Of a stretch of DNA of 64,000 bases, positions 40,441 to 50,610 are shown in pieces. The DNA comes from Paenibacillus rhizosphaerae (GTDB lineage: Bacteria; Bacillota; Bacilli; Paenibacillales; Paenibacillaceae): NCBI RefSeq assembly GCF_014192015.1, contig NZ_JACHXJ010000002.1, positions 1,116,001-1,180,000 on the forward strand, in the 5' to 3' direction. Position 1 is the stretch's first letter. Each line of letters starts with the position of its first letter. Under the pieces are notes generated by a model. That model was given only the letters and a program-made list of their open reading frames with translations. It made no database searches and was not told the DNA's origin. The translations under genes were made by a program, and so were the position numbers.

Positions 40441-41994
40441 ATGATCAAAAAAGCGCAGCTGCCGCTGCAAACGATGAATTTGGTGCTTGGATTTATGGTA
40501 TGGGTCATCATTTCCGCATTGCTGCCGTTCATTCGGGAGGACATATCCATACCGGCGGACCGGCTGGCGATCCTGACCGCGATCCCGGTGGTGCTGGGCT
40601 CGGTGCTCCGTTTGCCGCTGGGATACTACGCCAACATCCTGGGTGCACGGATCGTTTTTATCGCAAGCTTTATTCTGCTGCTGTTCCCGGTCTATTTTAT
40701 CAGTACGGCTACATCCTTTACGCATCTCGTGATCGGGGGCCTGTTCCTGGGTGTTGGCGGAGCCGTGTTCTCGGTCGGTGTCACCTCGCTCCCTAAATAT
40801 TATTCGAAAGAAAAGCTGGGCTTGGTCAATGGTATTTACGGAATGGGCAATGTCGGTACAGCCATTACCACCTTTGCCGCACCTGTCATTGCCACGCAAA
40901 TGGGGTGGGCACGTACCGTCCAGTTGTATTTAATTCTGCTGCTCGCGTTCGCGGTGCTGAACGTATTCCTGGGTGACCGTAAAGAGACGAAGGTCAAAAC
41001 ACCGCTCATGGAACAGATCAAAGGCGTGTATAAAAACGACAAGCTGTGGTATTTTTCGCTGTTCTATTTCATTACATTCGGTTCGTTCGTTGCGTTTACG
41101 GTATACCTTCCCAACTTCCTGGTTTCGAATTTTGACCTGGCGAAGGTGGATGCAGGGATGCGGACGGCCGGCTTCATCGTGGTGGCGACCTTCCTTCGCC
41201 CGGTGGGCGGGTGGCTGGCGGACCGTTTTAAGCCGTTGTTCCTGTTGATGGGCGTATTCGTCGGTCTTACGATTGCAGCCATCATCTTGGCGTTCTCTCC
41301 TTCGATCGGCCTCTATACCGTAGGATGTCTAACGATCGCAGTAGGCGCAGGACTTGGAAACGGGATTATTTTTAAACTGGTGCCGCTGTATTTCAACAAG
41401 CAGGCGGGAATCGTGAACGGAATCGTGTCGATGATGGGCGGCCTTGGCGGATTCTTCCCGCCGCTGATGCTTTCCTTCATTCATTCGGTGACCGGGCAGT
41501 ATTCGATCGGTTTCATGGCGCTCTCCCAGGTTGCGCTCGCCAGCCTTGTCATCGTCGTATGGATGTATTATCAGGATAAACTGGGCGTTTCCTCGGAGGT
41601 GTTCAATTCCACAGGGCAAGGCATTCTCGTTACAGACCTGAGCGGAAAGATCCATGCCGTGAACCCGGCATTCACGAGGCTGACGGGCTACACGGAGGAG
41701 GAAGTGATCGGCAAAAATCCGAGTATCCTGAAGTCCGGCCGCCAATCCGGAGAATTCTACAGCAGGATGTGGGCGGAAATCAAGGAGCAGGGAAGCTGGC
41801 AGGGGGAGATCTGGAACCGCCGGAAGAACGGCGAGGAATATTTAGAGCTGTTAACCATTAATGCCATTAAAGATGACGCCGGTGATGTCATCCATTATGT
41901 CGGAACGTTCAGCGATATTACGAACAAGACTGCAGACAACCGTCACGGCGGAGGGAGCCCCAAGCTAAAGACCAGTCCTCAGCTGCAGGGGTAA
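40441..41994 (+). CDS. narK: NarK nitrate/nitrite transporter fused to a C-terminal PAS domain
   Basis: A 517-residue fusion. Residues about 1-385 are a 12-helix MFS transporter of the nitrate/nitrite porter type, with 'PLGYYANILGARIVF', 'NGIYGMGNVGTAITTF' and the nitrate signature-like 'GNGIIFKLVPLYFNKQAGIVNGIVSMMGGLGGF' region (shown in part). After the last helix ('MYYQDKLG') comes a full PAS domain of about 110 residues: 'TDLSGKIHAVNPAFTRLTGY', 'GKNPSILKSG', 'WNRRKNGEEYLE' and 'YVGTFSDITNK'. Ordinary NarK ends at the membrane part. ATG 40441 follows AAGGTGG and lies after the FNR box. Next gene moaA begins 54 bp on. Confidence 0.92.
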   Translation: MIKKAQLPLQTMNLVLGFMVWVIISALLPFIREDISIPADRLAILTAIPVVLGSVLRLPLGYYANILGARIVFIASFILLLFPVYFISTATSFTHLVIGGLFLGVGGAVFSVGVTSLPKYYSKEKLGLVNGIYGMGNVGTAITTFAAPVIATQMGWARTVQLYLILLLAFAVLNVFLGDRKETKVKTPLMEQIKGVYKNDKLWYFSLFYFITFGSFVAFTVYLPNFLVSNFDLAKVDAGMRTAGFIVVATFLRPVGGWLADRFKPLFLLMGVFVGLTIAAIILAFSPSIGLYTVGCLTIAVGAGLGNGIIFKLVPLYFNKQAGIVNGIVSMMGGLGGFFPPLMLSFIHSVTGQYSIGFMALSQVALASLVIVVWMYYQDKLGVSSEVFNSTGQGILVTDLSGKIHAVNPAFTRLTGYTEEEVIGKNPSILKSGRQSGEFYSRMWAEIKEQGSWQGEIWNRRKNGEEYLELLTINAIKDDAGDVIHYVGTFSDITNKTADNRHGGGSPKLKTSPQLQG

Positions 41995-42047
41995 TGGCGA
42001 GCAAGCAGCACGCACGGCACGACGGCTATACGAAGGAGGAAGGGAAC

Positions 42048-43064
42048 ATGGCGTTGAACCCGCAGCTGGATCAGTTGGGCAGACCGATGCGCGACCTGCG
42101 GATTTCTGTGACGGACCGATGCAATTTCCGCTGCACGTACTGTATGCCGAAGGAGATCTTCGGGGATGATTATGCATTCATGCCCAAGGAGCAGCTGCTG
42201 TCATTTGATGAAATCACACGGGTAGCCGAGTTATACGCATCGCTTGGCGTGCGAAAGATCCGCCTGACCGGCGGCGAGCCCCTGCTGCGGCGTGGACTTC
42301 CTGAACTCATTCGTATGCTTGGTGCGATTCCGGGGATTGATGATATCGGCCTGACGACGAACGGGCTTCTGCTTGGGGGGCAGGCAGAGAGCCTCTATCA
42401 GGCCGGACTTCGCCGGGTGAATGTAAGCCTGGATGCGCTCGATCCCGAACGCTTCGGCCGTATCAACGGAAGGGGCATTCGGCCGTCTGCCATTATCGCG
42501 AACATGGAACGGGCTCGCAGCATCGGAATCGAGGTTAGGGTGAATATGGTCGTGCAGAAAGGCCTCAACGATCAGGAGATTGTCCCGATGGCGGATTTTT
42601 TCAAACAACTCGGCATCACGCTCTGCTTCATCGAATTCATGGACGTGGGAAACGACAATGGCTGGCGCATGCAGCAGGTCATGACGAAGCGGGACATTTT
42701 CGAGCAGCTGGGGGGAGATGCCGTACTAGCGCCGATCTCTCCGCGATATCCTGGGGAAGTGTCCAAACGGTACCGCTACAGAGACGGGGACAGCGAGGTC
42801 TGCTTTATCTCATCCGTGTCGGAAGCTTTCTGTTCTTCCTGCACACGGGTCCGATTATCTTCGGACGGTAAAATGTACTCCTGCCTGTTTGCCTCCCAAG
42901 GGTTCGATCTGCGAAGCATGCTGCGTTCCGGTGCATCGGATGAACAGCTGCTTGCAGCCATCTGCGCCGTGTGGGAGAAGAGGGAAGACCGGTATTCGGA
43001 AGAACGAACGGAACAAACGGCGATGAGCCGGAAAAAGATGGGTATGTCTTATATCGGCGGCTGA
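42048..43064 (+). CDS. moaA: GTP 3',8-cyclase, molybdenum cofactor biosynthesis
   Basis: A 338-residue radical SAM enzyme. The N-terminal cluster motif 'CNFRCTYC' (CxxxCxxC) binds SAM; the C-terminal second cluster has C-x2-C-x13-C in 'CSSCTRVRL...YSC'. It turns GTP into 3',8-cyclo-GTP, first step to the molybdopterin needed by NarG. The end 'MSYIGG' carries the C-terminal Gly-Gly pair used in catalysis. ATG 42048 follows GAAGGAGG. Its place after narK links cofactor supply to nitrate respiration; other moa genes are not in the window. Confidence 0.95.
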   Translation: MALNPQLDQLGRPMRDLRISVTDRCNFRCTYCMPKEIFGDDYAFMPKEQLLSFDEITRVAELYASLGVRKIRLTGGEPLLRRGLPELIRMLGAIPGIDDIGLTTNGLLLGGQAESLYQAGLRRVNVSLDALDPERFGRINGRGIRPSAIIANMERARSIGIEVRVNMVVQKGLNDQEIVPMADFFKQLGITLCFIEFMDVGNDNGWRMQQVMTKRDIFEQLGGDAVLAPISPRYPGEVSKRYRYRDGDSEVCFISSVSEAFCSSCTRVRLSSDGKMYSCLFASQGFDLRSMLRSGASDEQLLAAICAVWEKREDRYSEERTEQTAMSRKKMGMSYIGG

Positions 43065-43121
43065 TCGTCCTGGACTAAAAAGTCGTGAACAGCCAGCCAT
43101 GGAAAAAGGAGCCGAAGGTGT

Positions 43122-43847
43122 ATGAAAAAAATAAGCATGGTCATTCCACGGGAGCACGGGGGCTGGGCGATGGTCAGCATTCCTTTTATCATCGGCATGA
43201 TGGCGGCTAAACCCGTTCTTCTGCATCTCCCCTTGTTCCTGGCCTGGCTGTTCCTGTATCTGTCATCCTATCCGCTGCTGCAGGCTTTGAAAAAAACGAC
43301 CAAGCGAACCTGGTGGCTCCAATGGGGGGCCGGTTATGCCGCGGCGGCCCTCCTGTGCCTCATTCCGGTGCTGCTTCAGGAGTTATGGCTCTTCTGGTTT
43401 GCTCCGGTACTTATCCTGCTAATCACCGTAAACATCTGGCATGTACGGCGAAAGTCCGAGCGGGCGATGCTGAACGATGTATGCGCGATCCTTCTGTTCT
43501 GCACCGCCGGCGCGGCGGCTTATCTGCTGGGCGGCGGAACATGGGGCAGGGAACTGGCGGAGGTTCTGCTGTTCAACTTCCTGTACTTTATGGGAACCGT
43601 TTTTTTCGTTAAATCCGTATTTCGTGAGCGGAAAAATAAAAGGTGGACCCTGTACGCCAAAGTTTATCATATTATCGCACTGGTCCTGCCGCTGTTTACG
43701 CTCAGCCCCTGGATGTGCGTGCCTTTTGTTTATCCGCTGGTCAAGACATGGATTTACTCCGGCAAACCGTTAAAGCCAATGAGAGTAGGGATCATGGAAA
43801 TTGTCGGTTCCGTGCAATTCGTGTTCCTAACGCTGATGCTGCTGTAA
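43122..43847 (+). CDS. YwiC-like family membrane protein
   Basis: A 241-residue protein with about seven hydrophobic helices. The start 'SMVIPREHGGWAMVSIPFIIG' is the YwiC-like fingerprint. In Bacillus subtilis ywiC lies next to narK, fnr and narGHJI; the function is unknown but the genomic link with nitrate respiration recurs here. ATG 43122 follows AAAAGGAG. It lies 57 bp after moaA and is closed by a strong terminator, so narK-moaA-ywiC forms the second nitrate transcript. Confidence 0.9.
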   Translation: MKKISMVIPREHGGWAMVSIPFIIGMMAAKPVLLHLPLFLAWLFLYLSSYPLLQALKKTTKRTWWLQWGAGYAAAALLCLIPVLLQELWLFWFAPVLILLITVNIWHVRRKSERAMLNDVCAILLFCTAGAAAYLLGGGTWGRELAEVLLFNFLYFMGTVFFVKSVFRERKNKRWTLYAKVYHIIALVLPLFTLSPWMCVPFVYPLVKTWIYSGKPLKPMRVGIMEIVGSVQFVFLTLMLL

Positions 43848-43902
43848 GCAAAAAAAGGCATCCGAAAACGTAATACATCAAACACGCCTATGGGGTATTA
43901 AC

Positions 43903-43947
43903 AGTGGCAGCCCAGGACTCGAAAGTCCTGGACTGCCGCTGTTTTTT
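43903..43947 (+). terminator. Terminator of the narK-moaA-ywiC unit
   Basis: A long near-perfect hairpin, CAG-GGCAG-CCAGGACT with its complement around GAAA-type loop at 43921-43924, followed by six T. Confidence 0.85.
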
Positions 43948-43985
43948 ACATGCTGCTGGCTGTAGCCAGGCTAGCCGGCCTGATG

Positions 43986-44882
43986 TTATTGCCCCAAAGA
44001 CAGCTTTTCATGAAACATCTTATCCAGTAACATGATTTCCGCTCTCTGACTGACGGTATGATCCCCGAGCATGACATCAATGATAAAATCATTGCTCAGC
44101 ATCTGGCGGTACATCGCGATAAGTTCTTGTTCCGACAATTCCCCCATGGACTTCGTTTCGGTCGGAACGACAGGGATTCCGGCTCGCTCGACCAAACGAA
44201 GATTTTGTTTAATTTCAGCTGCGATTTTGCTGAGCGTGCTTACGCTTCTTGCCGTCTCCAGATCGACCACGCCGTCGTCCGTATAGAAATGCTTGTTGCC
44301 CACGGCCACCGCGGCATGCGAAACATGGAATGCATATATGTCACGTTGGATCTCGTAATGCAAACCCGCCGATTCCAGAACTTCGGCCAGCTCTTTGACT
44401 CTTTCGCTCGTCTGTCCATTCATTTCACCAAAAATGGTCCCTTGATGTTTTTCTGAACCAAATTGGGCGTATAAAACATCCTCCTTCATGTCTCCGCCTG
44501 CTCCGGGAAATCCGGGTAGCAGCCGGTCACCCACGATTTCAACCCAGGATTCATAGTCGATGGTGTTGGTCAAAGTGACGATCGTTTGGCTTTTGTTATT
44601 TTTGATCGCAGATAGGGCGGTTTCGGCTTGATCATACCGTACCGGAACAAAGATAAAATCGTAAATATCGTCGTTCTCAAGCTTCCCGATCGTCTTGATC
44701 GACATTTGTTGTATCATGCCTTGATCGTTATAACGCAGCCCGTTCTTTTGAAGGGCGTCCAGCCTTTTTCCCCGAGCTAACAGTGTGACATCAAATCCCG
44801 ATTGGGCAAATCGGAGTGCGTATACGCTGCCAACCACACCTGCGCCAAATATTAAAAGTCTTTTTTGTGTAGTATTCAACAA
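43986..44882 (-). CDS. Ketopantoate reductase-family oxidoreductase (ApbA/PanE-like)
   Basis: A 298-residue protein with the N-terminal Rossmann loop 'IFGAGVVGSVYALRFAQSG' and a C-terminal helical domain. The usual PanE catalytic Lys in 'K-x-x-x-N' is not obvious ('HVSHAAVAVGNKHF'), so it may act on another 2-oxo acid or differ in role. It is divergent from a TetR regulator gene, with two copies of a palindrome between them, and probably is its target. Confidence 0.88.
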   Translation of the reverse strand: MLNTTQKRLLIFGAGVVGSVYALRFAQSGFDVTLLARGKRLDALQKNGLRYNDQGMIQQMSIKTIGKLENDDIYDFIFVPVRYDQAETALSAIKNNKSQTIVTLTNTIDYESWVEIVGDRLLPGFPGAGGDMKEDVLYAQFGSEKHQGTIFGEMNGQTSERVKELAEVLESAGLHYEIQRDIYAFHVSHAAVAVGNKHFYTDDGVVDLETARSVSTLSKIAAEIKQNLRLVERAGIPVVPTETKSMGELSEQELIAMYRQMLSNDFIIDVMLGDHTVSQRAEIMLLDKMFHEKLSLGQ

Positions 44883-44912
44883 TGATCTATCCCTTCTGTA
44901 AATTAGTCGCAG

Positions 44913-45002
44913 ATTGCTTAAGCAACATCTGTTGGGTAGAATAATAGTATGGTAAGCTTATGGTTTCAATCGGCAGATGAAGCGGAAAGTTGCATAAGCA
45001 AC
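44913..45002. promoter_or_regulatory. Two copies of the GTTGCWTAAGCAAC palindrome
   Basis: ATTGC-TTAA-GCAAC (44913-44926, with a perfect 12-bp core) and GTTGC-ATAA-GCAAC (44989-45002) lie between the divergent TetR and ketopantoate reductase-like genes, one nearer to each. They are the probable TetR operators. Confidence 0.65.
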
Positions 45003-45039
45003 ACATTGGGAACATTGATGTTTACATAGGAGGCTTGAT

Positions 45040-45874
<835 letters not shown>

Positions 45875-46009
45875 ATTGAGCTATAGTTTTGCTTTGAACT
45901 TCCTGTTATAACCGCCCAAAACGGCGGCCAATATCATTGATTTTTTATCCTCCCACACGTATGCAATAACCTTGGCCTAATGGCCAAGGCTATTCTAGAT
46001 CATTATTCA

Positions 46010-47590
46010 TTAGAGCAGGGAATGCTCTGTTTCTGGAATACGTTCTGCTTGGTCCGGCTGCTTTTCCCCAATCGGCCGCAAGTGACGGAACTGGATTGCG
46101 ACCAAAACGATGATACCAAGCATGATGACTCCACTTGCTGCTGCAATAGCGTGAAACCCGCTCATAAAAGCTTGGCTAGCCCTATCGACGAGCGATGTAC
46201 CGGCTTCCGCAGCGAGACTTTTCGCTGTCTCGATCGCCCCGGTCAAACTGTCGCGGGAGAGTTGTGCGGAGGATTCCGGGAGGTGCGCAGGGATCGAGCT
46301 TGTCACCTGGCTGCGGTATACGACCGTGCCGATGCTGCCCAAAACGGCAATACCCAGCGCGAACGCAAATTCTCCGCTAGTTTGCAGCAAGGCGGCTGCC
46401 GATCCTGCCTTGGCCGGCGAGACCGAGCCGATCACCAGATCACTGGACAGGCTGGGTAATGGAGCAGCACCCAAGTTGAACAGCATATACCCGATGACAA
46501 GATAAGGAAGTCCGGATTCACTGCCCACCTGGGTGAGGAATAGACACCCAGTCGCGGAGATCAATAGTCCTCCACTGATCAGGTGAGCCGGACGAACCAG
46601 GCGTGCGGCAAGCGGCGACAGTAACATCCCGGTCATGGAGGCAACAGCTCCGGGGAGCATAAATAATCCTGCTTCCAGCGGCGGCAACTCCTTTACAAAC
46701 TGCAGATACTGCCCGATATAGAGCATCGTTGCTCCCGTAAATGTAACGCCGAACATGCCTCCCAGCGCAGAGCTGAACCCCCGGTTCGCAAATAGACGCA
46801 GATCCAGTAATGGGTTAGTCAACCTCTTCTGCCTCGCAACAAAAACCGCGCCAAAGGCGGCACCGGCGATGACAAGCAGTATGGGTATCGTTTGCAGTCC
46901 ATGCTTGGCTATTTGTTTAAGTCCGTAGATTACCGGCAAAATAGCAAGCAGCGACAACAAAACACTTGTTAAATCAAGCGGGCCGGTTTGGGGATGACGA
47001 TATTCCGGCAGCAGAGCCGGTCCGGTGAGGACTAAGATCAGCATGATTGGCAAGGAAAGCAGGAATACCGAGCCCCACCAAAAGTGGGTTAACAGCATAC
47101 CGCCAAAGACCGGCCCAAGGGCCATGCCGCCCATGGAGCACATCATCCATATGCCAATGGCGAGAGAGCGCTGCTTGGGATTGCGGAACATGCTGCTGAT
47201 TAAAGCTAAGGTAGATGGCGCGACCGTTGCCCCGGCGATTCCGAGCAGCGCACGCGCTGCAATCAGAGTCCAGGCGTTTGGAGCAAAGGCGGCTAATAAG
47301 GAAGCTGCCGCAAAAGATATTCCGCCGATCATCAGCAGCTTCCTGCGGCCGATCTGGTCCCCCAGCGAGCCCATCGTGATTAGAAATCCGGAGAGCATAA
47401 ACCCGTAGATGTCGATAATCCATAATTGCTGAGCGCTGTCTGCGCCAAGGTCGGCGCTGATATGCGGCAGCGCGAGAATCATCACAGAGAGATCAATCGA
47501 GACCAGCAGGGCGGGCAGAGCCAGTACGGCAAGTCCGATCCATTCCTTTAGACCGGCTGTCAGCTCATTGCTGTACGATGCGCTTCTCAT
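46010..47590 (-). CDS. MFS multidrug transporter, DHA2 (14-helix) family
   Basis: A 526-residue exporter with 14 predicted helices, as in QacA, LfrA and SmvA. Motif A is 'GSLGDQIGRRKLLMIGG', motif D1-like 'SVMILALPHISADLG' lies in helix 1, and motif C-like 'GPVFGGMLLTHFWWGSVF' in helix 5. It would expel cationic drugs, dyes or bile-like compounds using the proton gradient. ATG 47590 follows GAGGAG. No regulator gene is adjacent on the same strand. Confidence 0.93.
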   Translation of the reverse strand: MRSASYSNELTAGLKEWIGLAVLALPALLVSIDLSVMILALPHISADLGADSAQQLWIIDIYGFMLSGFLITMGSLGDQIGRRKLLMIGGISFAAASLLAAFAPNAWTLIAARALLGIAGATVAPSTLALISSMFRNPKQRSLAIGIWMMCSMGGMALGPVFGGMLLTHFWWGSVFLLSLPIMLILVLTGPALLPEYRHPQTGPLDLTSVLLSLLAILPVIYGLKQIAKHGLQTIPILLVIAGAAFGAVFVARQKRLTNPLLDLRLFANRGFSSALGGMFGVTFTGATMLYIGQYLQFVKELPPLEAGLFMLPGAVASMTGMLLSPLAARLVRPAHLISGGLLISATGCLFLTQVGSESGLPYLVIGYMLFNLGAAPLPSLSSDLVIGSVSPAKAGSAAALLQTSGEFAFALGIAVLGSIGTVVYRSQVTSSIPAHLPESSAQLSRDSLTGAIETAKSLAAEAGTSLVDRASQAFMSGFHAIAAASGVIMLGIIVLVAIQFRHLRPIGEKQPDQAERIPETEHSLL

Positions 47591-48002
47591 GTTAATCCAG
47601 CTCCTCGCCCATGCATACTTAATAAATGATGTGCTGTGTTGATGTTGTTCCGTTTCATCATCTTCGATCTCCTTTTTTATCTTTTTGCCGGCAATTGAAT
47701 CTTAGGACATGACGCCGCGTAAGGTTCAAGGGGAAATTTCATCTGACAGCCGGCAATGAGACGGATCCGAGATATCGTTCATGTTACGGGCATCACTACA
47801 TACGGGGGACAGAAGGATTAGGCCCTAGACCAACCTAATTTAGGTCTATAATGACTTGATTAAGTAGGGATTCAGGTTAAACTACAATAGAACGAACCAT
47901 TCCTTGCCGTTATCGTAATTCCAATCATGTGGAGGTTGGCAGTTAAGAAACTTATTCCTTTCATATTTAGACAGCATAAAAAATGTATGGAGGTGTCCAT
48001 GT
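47591..48002. other. Gap with a promoter-linked palindrome
   Basis: CCTAATTTAGG (47834-47844) lies within TAGACC/GGTCTA (47826-47831 / 47843-47848), overlapping TATAAT at 47847-47852, which points to a regulated plus-strand promoter about 150 bp before the secreted protein gene. Nothing else recognised. Confidence 0.5.
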
Positions 48003-48989
48003 ATGGAGAGTAGGTTTACTGAAAGGATGGAGGCGATGATCCAGACCTGGAGAGGCAGTAGGCGTTATACCTTATTTATCGCTATTCTGCTCTGTGCATC
48101 CATGTTGATGCCCGTTGCAGCCAGTGCAGCATATTACAACACGTATTCCACTGTCACCACGCTGGGCAATGCCAATGATTGTTACGCTGCTCAGGGATTT
48201 GCCGTGGGATCAACCTACGTCTATTCTGTAAAAGTCAACAGCGACAACAATAAGGCGGTCATTTATCGCACCAAAATGAGTGACGGTACCACAACGCTCA
48301 TGACCAACGGGGATAACGGATCGACTTACGCCACCTATCTCGGTCATGCCAACGATGTCGTTCTCAGCTCCAACGACGGCAATTATTATATGTTTGTCGT
48401 TACCATGAACGCGGGCAGCATGAGTCTCGTGAAACTGAAATATGTAGGAACGACTTACTACAAAGTAGGTAATTACACCATTAAATACGATGGTGCAGAC
48501 AAGGCCATGTCAGGTGTGAAAATTACGAGCAAAGACGCGAGCAATATAAACTTTTTATTTAAATCCGGACGAACTTTGTACAGAGGTTCGCTGCCGCTAA
48601 ACGCAACCAGTGGAACGATCAATGTAACGAATAGCTTCTCTTTGAATATTGAAGATGCCAAGGTCAACGGCAGCACGATATCCAATATAACTTCGTATGC
48701 TTTCCAAGGCTTCGGTTATTATAACAACACCATATATGTTCCAATGACATATAAAAACGTCAGCATTGTGCTCGTTTATCGTAATGTTTCTTCAGCTTCG
48801 GGTACCATCCAAGCAGATCCTAATCTGTCGTTCCGTGTGACGTCTTCAGCATTTCCTGATCTGTTTGAGATCGAGGGGGTCGGAGTGGCGAACGGAGATA
48901 AACTATGGTTCAGCACGAACCGAAGAACCGAATCAGGCGATACGGCTCATGACGGCGTGCACTATTTTAATGATTTCAGCGCTTTCTGA
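48003..48989 (+). CDS. Secreted protein, helveticin J-like (putative)
   Basis: A 328-residue protein with a signal peptide: basic start, hydrophobic 24-38, cleavage after 'AASA' near residue 42. The mature part is rich in Tyr, Asn, Ser and Thr and has repeating beta-strand segments such as 'AAQGFAVGSTYVYSV', 'YLGHANDVVLSS' and 'AFQGFGYYNNTIYVP', suggesting a beta-propeller. The 'GHANDV' and repeated Q-G-F-x-x-x-x-x-Y patterns recall helveticin J-like class III bacteriocins, which is a guess. ATG 48003 follows GGAGGT; an overlapping ATG at 47999 reads into an immediate stop. No immunity gene is evident next to it. Confidence 0.75.
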   Translation: MESRFTERMEAMIQTWRGSRRYTLFIAILLCASMLMPVAASAAYYNTYSTVTTLGNANDCYAAQGFAVGSTYVYSVKVNSDNNKAVIYRTKMSDGTTTLMTNGDNGSTYATYLGHANDVVLSSNDGNYYMFVVTMNAGSMSLVKLKYVGTTYYKVGNYTIKYDGADKAMSGVKITSKDASNINFLFKSGRTLYRGSLPLNATSGTINVTNSFSLNIEDAKVNGSTISNITSYAFQGFGYYNNTIYVPMTYKNVSIVLVYRNVSSASGTIQADPNLSFRVTSSAFPDLFEIEGVGVANGDKLWFSTNRRTESGDTAHDGVHYFNDFSAF

Positions 48990-49020
48990 AAGGAACTGAA
49001 CTTATAACTATTCTTCGTAT

Positions 49021-49070
49021 AACCAAAAGAACCGCACGCGGAGCACTCCTCCCGTGCGGTTCTTTTGGTT
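49021..49070. terminator. Bidirectional terminator, perfect 18-bp arms
   Basis: Arms at 49021-49038 and 49053-49070 are exact complements, with central CCGCACG/CGTGCGG and flanking AAAAG/CTTTT. It serves the secreted protein gene and the convergent serine hydrolase. Confidence 0.9.
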
Positions 49071-49076
49071 TGTCCA

Positions 49077-50252
49077 TTACAAGGTGCTGAACACGATATT
49101 ACGCAGCTTGCGCGTAATCGCCATCGTGCCGGCATCTTTTTTCTGGATCATAAACAGGATCGTCAGTCCGTCCCGTGGGCTGTTGCTGAAGTGAGCCCCA
49201 AGCCAGCCGTCCCAGCCGTATTCGCCCGAGCTGCCGATAAATCCGGCTTTTCCGGGGTCGGTCATGATGCGCATTTGGTTGCCGTAGCTGTGGCCGCGCA
49301 TTGTATGCCACGTATCGAAGCCTTTTTGCTGCCACTCGGTTAAAGCCGCCGAGGTCATATATTGAACCGTTCTGGGCTTTAACAGTTGAACTCCGTTGAA
49401 GCTGCCTTGATTCATCAGCATCGTCGTGAACTTGGCAGCATCGTCAATCGTGGATGAAAGGCCGGCTCCACCGGACTCGAATGCCGGATCACGGTCCATC
49501 TGATGAGCGATGCCAAGGTGACTGTGCGTATACAGCTTTAAGCCGCCTTCGCCATCTTCCTGATAAGTTTTTACAAGGCGGTCCCTTTTTTCTTCAGGCA
49601 GCCAGAATCCGGTATCCTTCATGCCCAGCGGCTCGAATATTTCCTTTTTCAAAAATTGCCCGTACCGCATGCCGCTCACCGCTTCTACAACTGCGCCAAG
49701 AACGTCGGCAGACGTTCCGTACTGCCAGTACGAGCCCGGCTCGAACGATAGCGGGATCTGTCCCAGGCGGTTCGCGAACTCCAGTGTGCTCATGGGGTGT
49801 TCACCGTTTAACCGGCTGCCGAGCTCCTGGAACAATGCATCCGTTTGCTGTCCGCCTTGGTTGGTTCCACCGTATACCAATCCGGAGGTCATGTTCAGTA
49901 AATCGTGAATGGTGACTTCCCGGCCGGCCGGAACCAGTTCGCCGTTTTTCTCAACCCGTTGGTCTTTGAAACCGGTGATGTAACGGCTCACAGGATCGAA
50001 CAAATCGATAGCCCCACGTTCCAACAGGATCATGATGGAGGTGGAAGTCACCGGCTTCGTCATTGAATATAACCGAAAAATCGAATCCCTTGTCATAAGA
50101 CGTCCCGACTCGAGGTCAGCTAATCCGTCTTCATGGTAAAAAACTTCGTTCCCGTCCTTGAGCACCATGAAGTTCGCGCCGGCGATCTCCTGGTTGGCAA
50201 TACTTGCTCTCAGCGTATTTTTCAATAGGTTCGTGATGTTTGGCTCCAGCAT
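49077..50252 (-). CDS. Serine hydrolase, class C beta-lactamase fold
   Basis: A 391-residue hydrolase. The nucleophile motif S-x-x-K is 'SMTKPVTS' (near residue 62). The YxN-equivalent is around 'WQYGTSADV', and 'HSYGNQM...GEYGWDGWLG' forms the third active-site element. There is no signal peptide, so it is likely cytosolic, like EstB-type esterases or D-amino-acid amidases rather than a true beta-lactamase. 'SMTKPVTS' together with 'HDLLNMTSGL' is typical of this group. It has its own terminator. Confidence 0.9.
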   Translation of the reverse strand: MLEPNITNLLKNTLRASIANQEIAGANFMVLKDGNEVFYHEDGLADLESGRLMTRDSIFRLYSMTKPVTSTSIMILLERGAIDLFDPVSRYITGFKDQRVEKNGELVPAGREVTIHDLLNMTSGLVYGGTNQGGQQTDALFQELGSRLNGEHPMSTLEFANRLGQIPLSFEPGSYWQYGTSADVLGAVVEAVSGMRYGQFLKKEIFEPLGMKDTGFWLPEEKRDRLVKTYQEDGEGGLKLYTHSHLGIAHQMDRDPAFESGGAGLSSTIDDAAKFTTMLMNQGSFNGVQLLKPRTVQYMTSAALTEWQQKGFDTWHTMRGHSYGNQMRIMTDPGKAGFIGSSGEYGWDGWLGAHFSNSPRDGLTILFMIQKKDAGTMAITRKLRNIVFSTL

Positions 50253-50392
50253 GCTTCTTATGACTCCTTCTCGAATAAGTTCACTGCACCGGTTGCGGAT
50301 TTAAACAATGCGCTATTGAAAATATTAAGCGCTTTTGGAGCGGTTGTATAGTGCCGAAAGCATCCGTCTAAAATAGTGATCAAAGAGAAATA

Positions 50393-50407
50393 ATACCCCC
50401 AGGGTAT
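50393..50407. promoter_or_regulatory. CsoR-like palindrome before the small protein gene
   Basis: ATACCC (50393-50398) and GGGTAT (50402-50407) form a perfect inverted repeat around CCA. G-tract/C-tract palindromes with flanking TA steps are bound by CsoR/RcnR-type metal regulators. No such regulator or copper gene is in view, so this is tentative. Confidence 0.35.
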
Positions 50408-50451
50408 GAAAACAAGGTCAGGCGCTCATGTTATGGATGGAGGTGAGCGTC

Positions 50452-50592
50452 ATGACTGGAAGAAACAACAAGCCGAAAAACGACGGCCCTGCATCTTCGC
50501 CAGAACGGCTGGATCAATTCGGAGAGAAACTGGCTGAAACCGGGGGAAATAAACCGATGAACCCAGGGAAGAAGAATGGAAAGAACCGCTGA
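50452..50592 (+). CDS. Small hydrophilic protein (46 residues), unknown
   Basis: An ATG at 50452 stands 7 bp after GGAGGTGAG, an excellent ribosome site, and opens a frame of 46 codons rich in Asn, Lys, Gly and Pro ('MTGRNNKPKNDGPASSPERL' at the start, 'GKKNGKNR' at the end). A terminator follows 19 bp after the stop, so this is a complete small transcript. The composition resembles small spore-associated or disordered proteins of Bacilli, but I recognise no family. Confidence 0.7.
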   Translation: MTGRNNKPKNDGPASSPERLDQFGEKLAETGGNKPMNPGKKNGKNR

Positions 50593-50610
50593 TTGAAGCA
50601 GCACCGTAAA

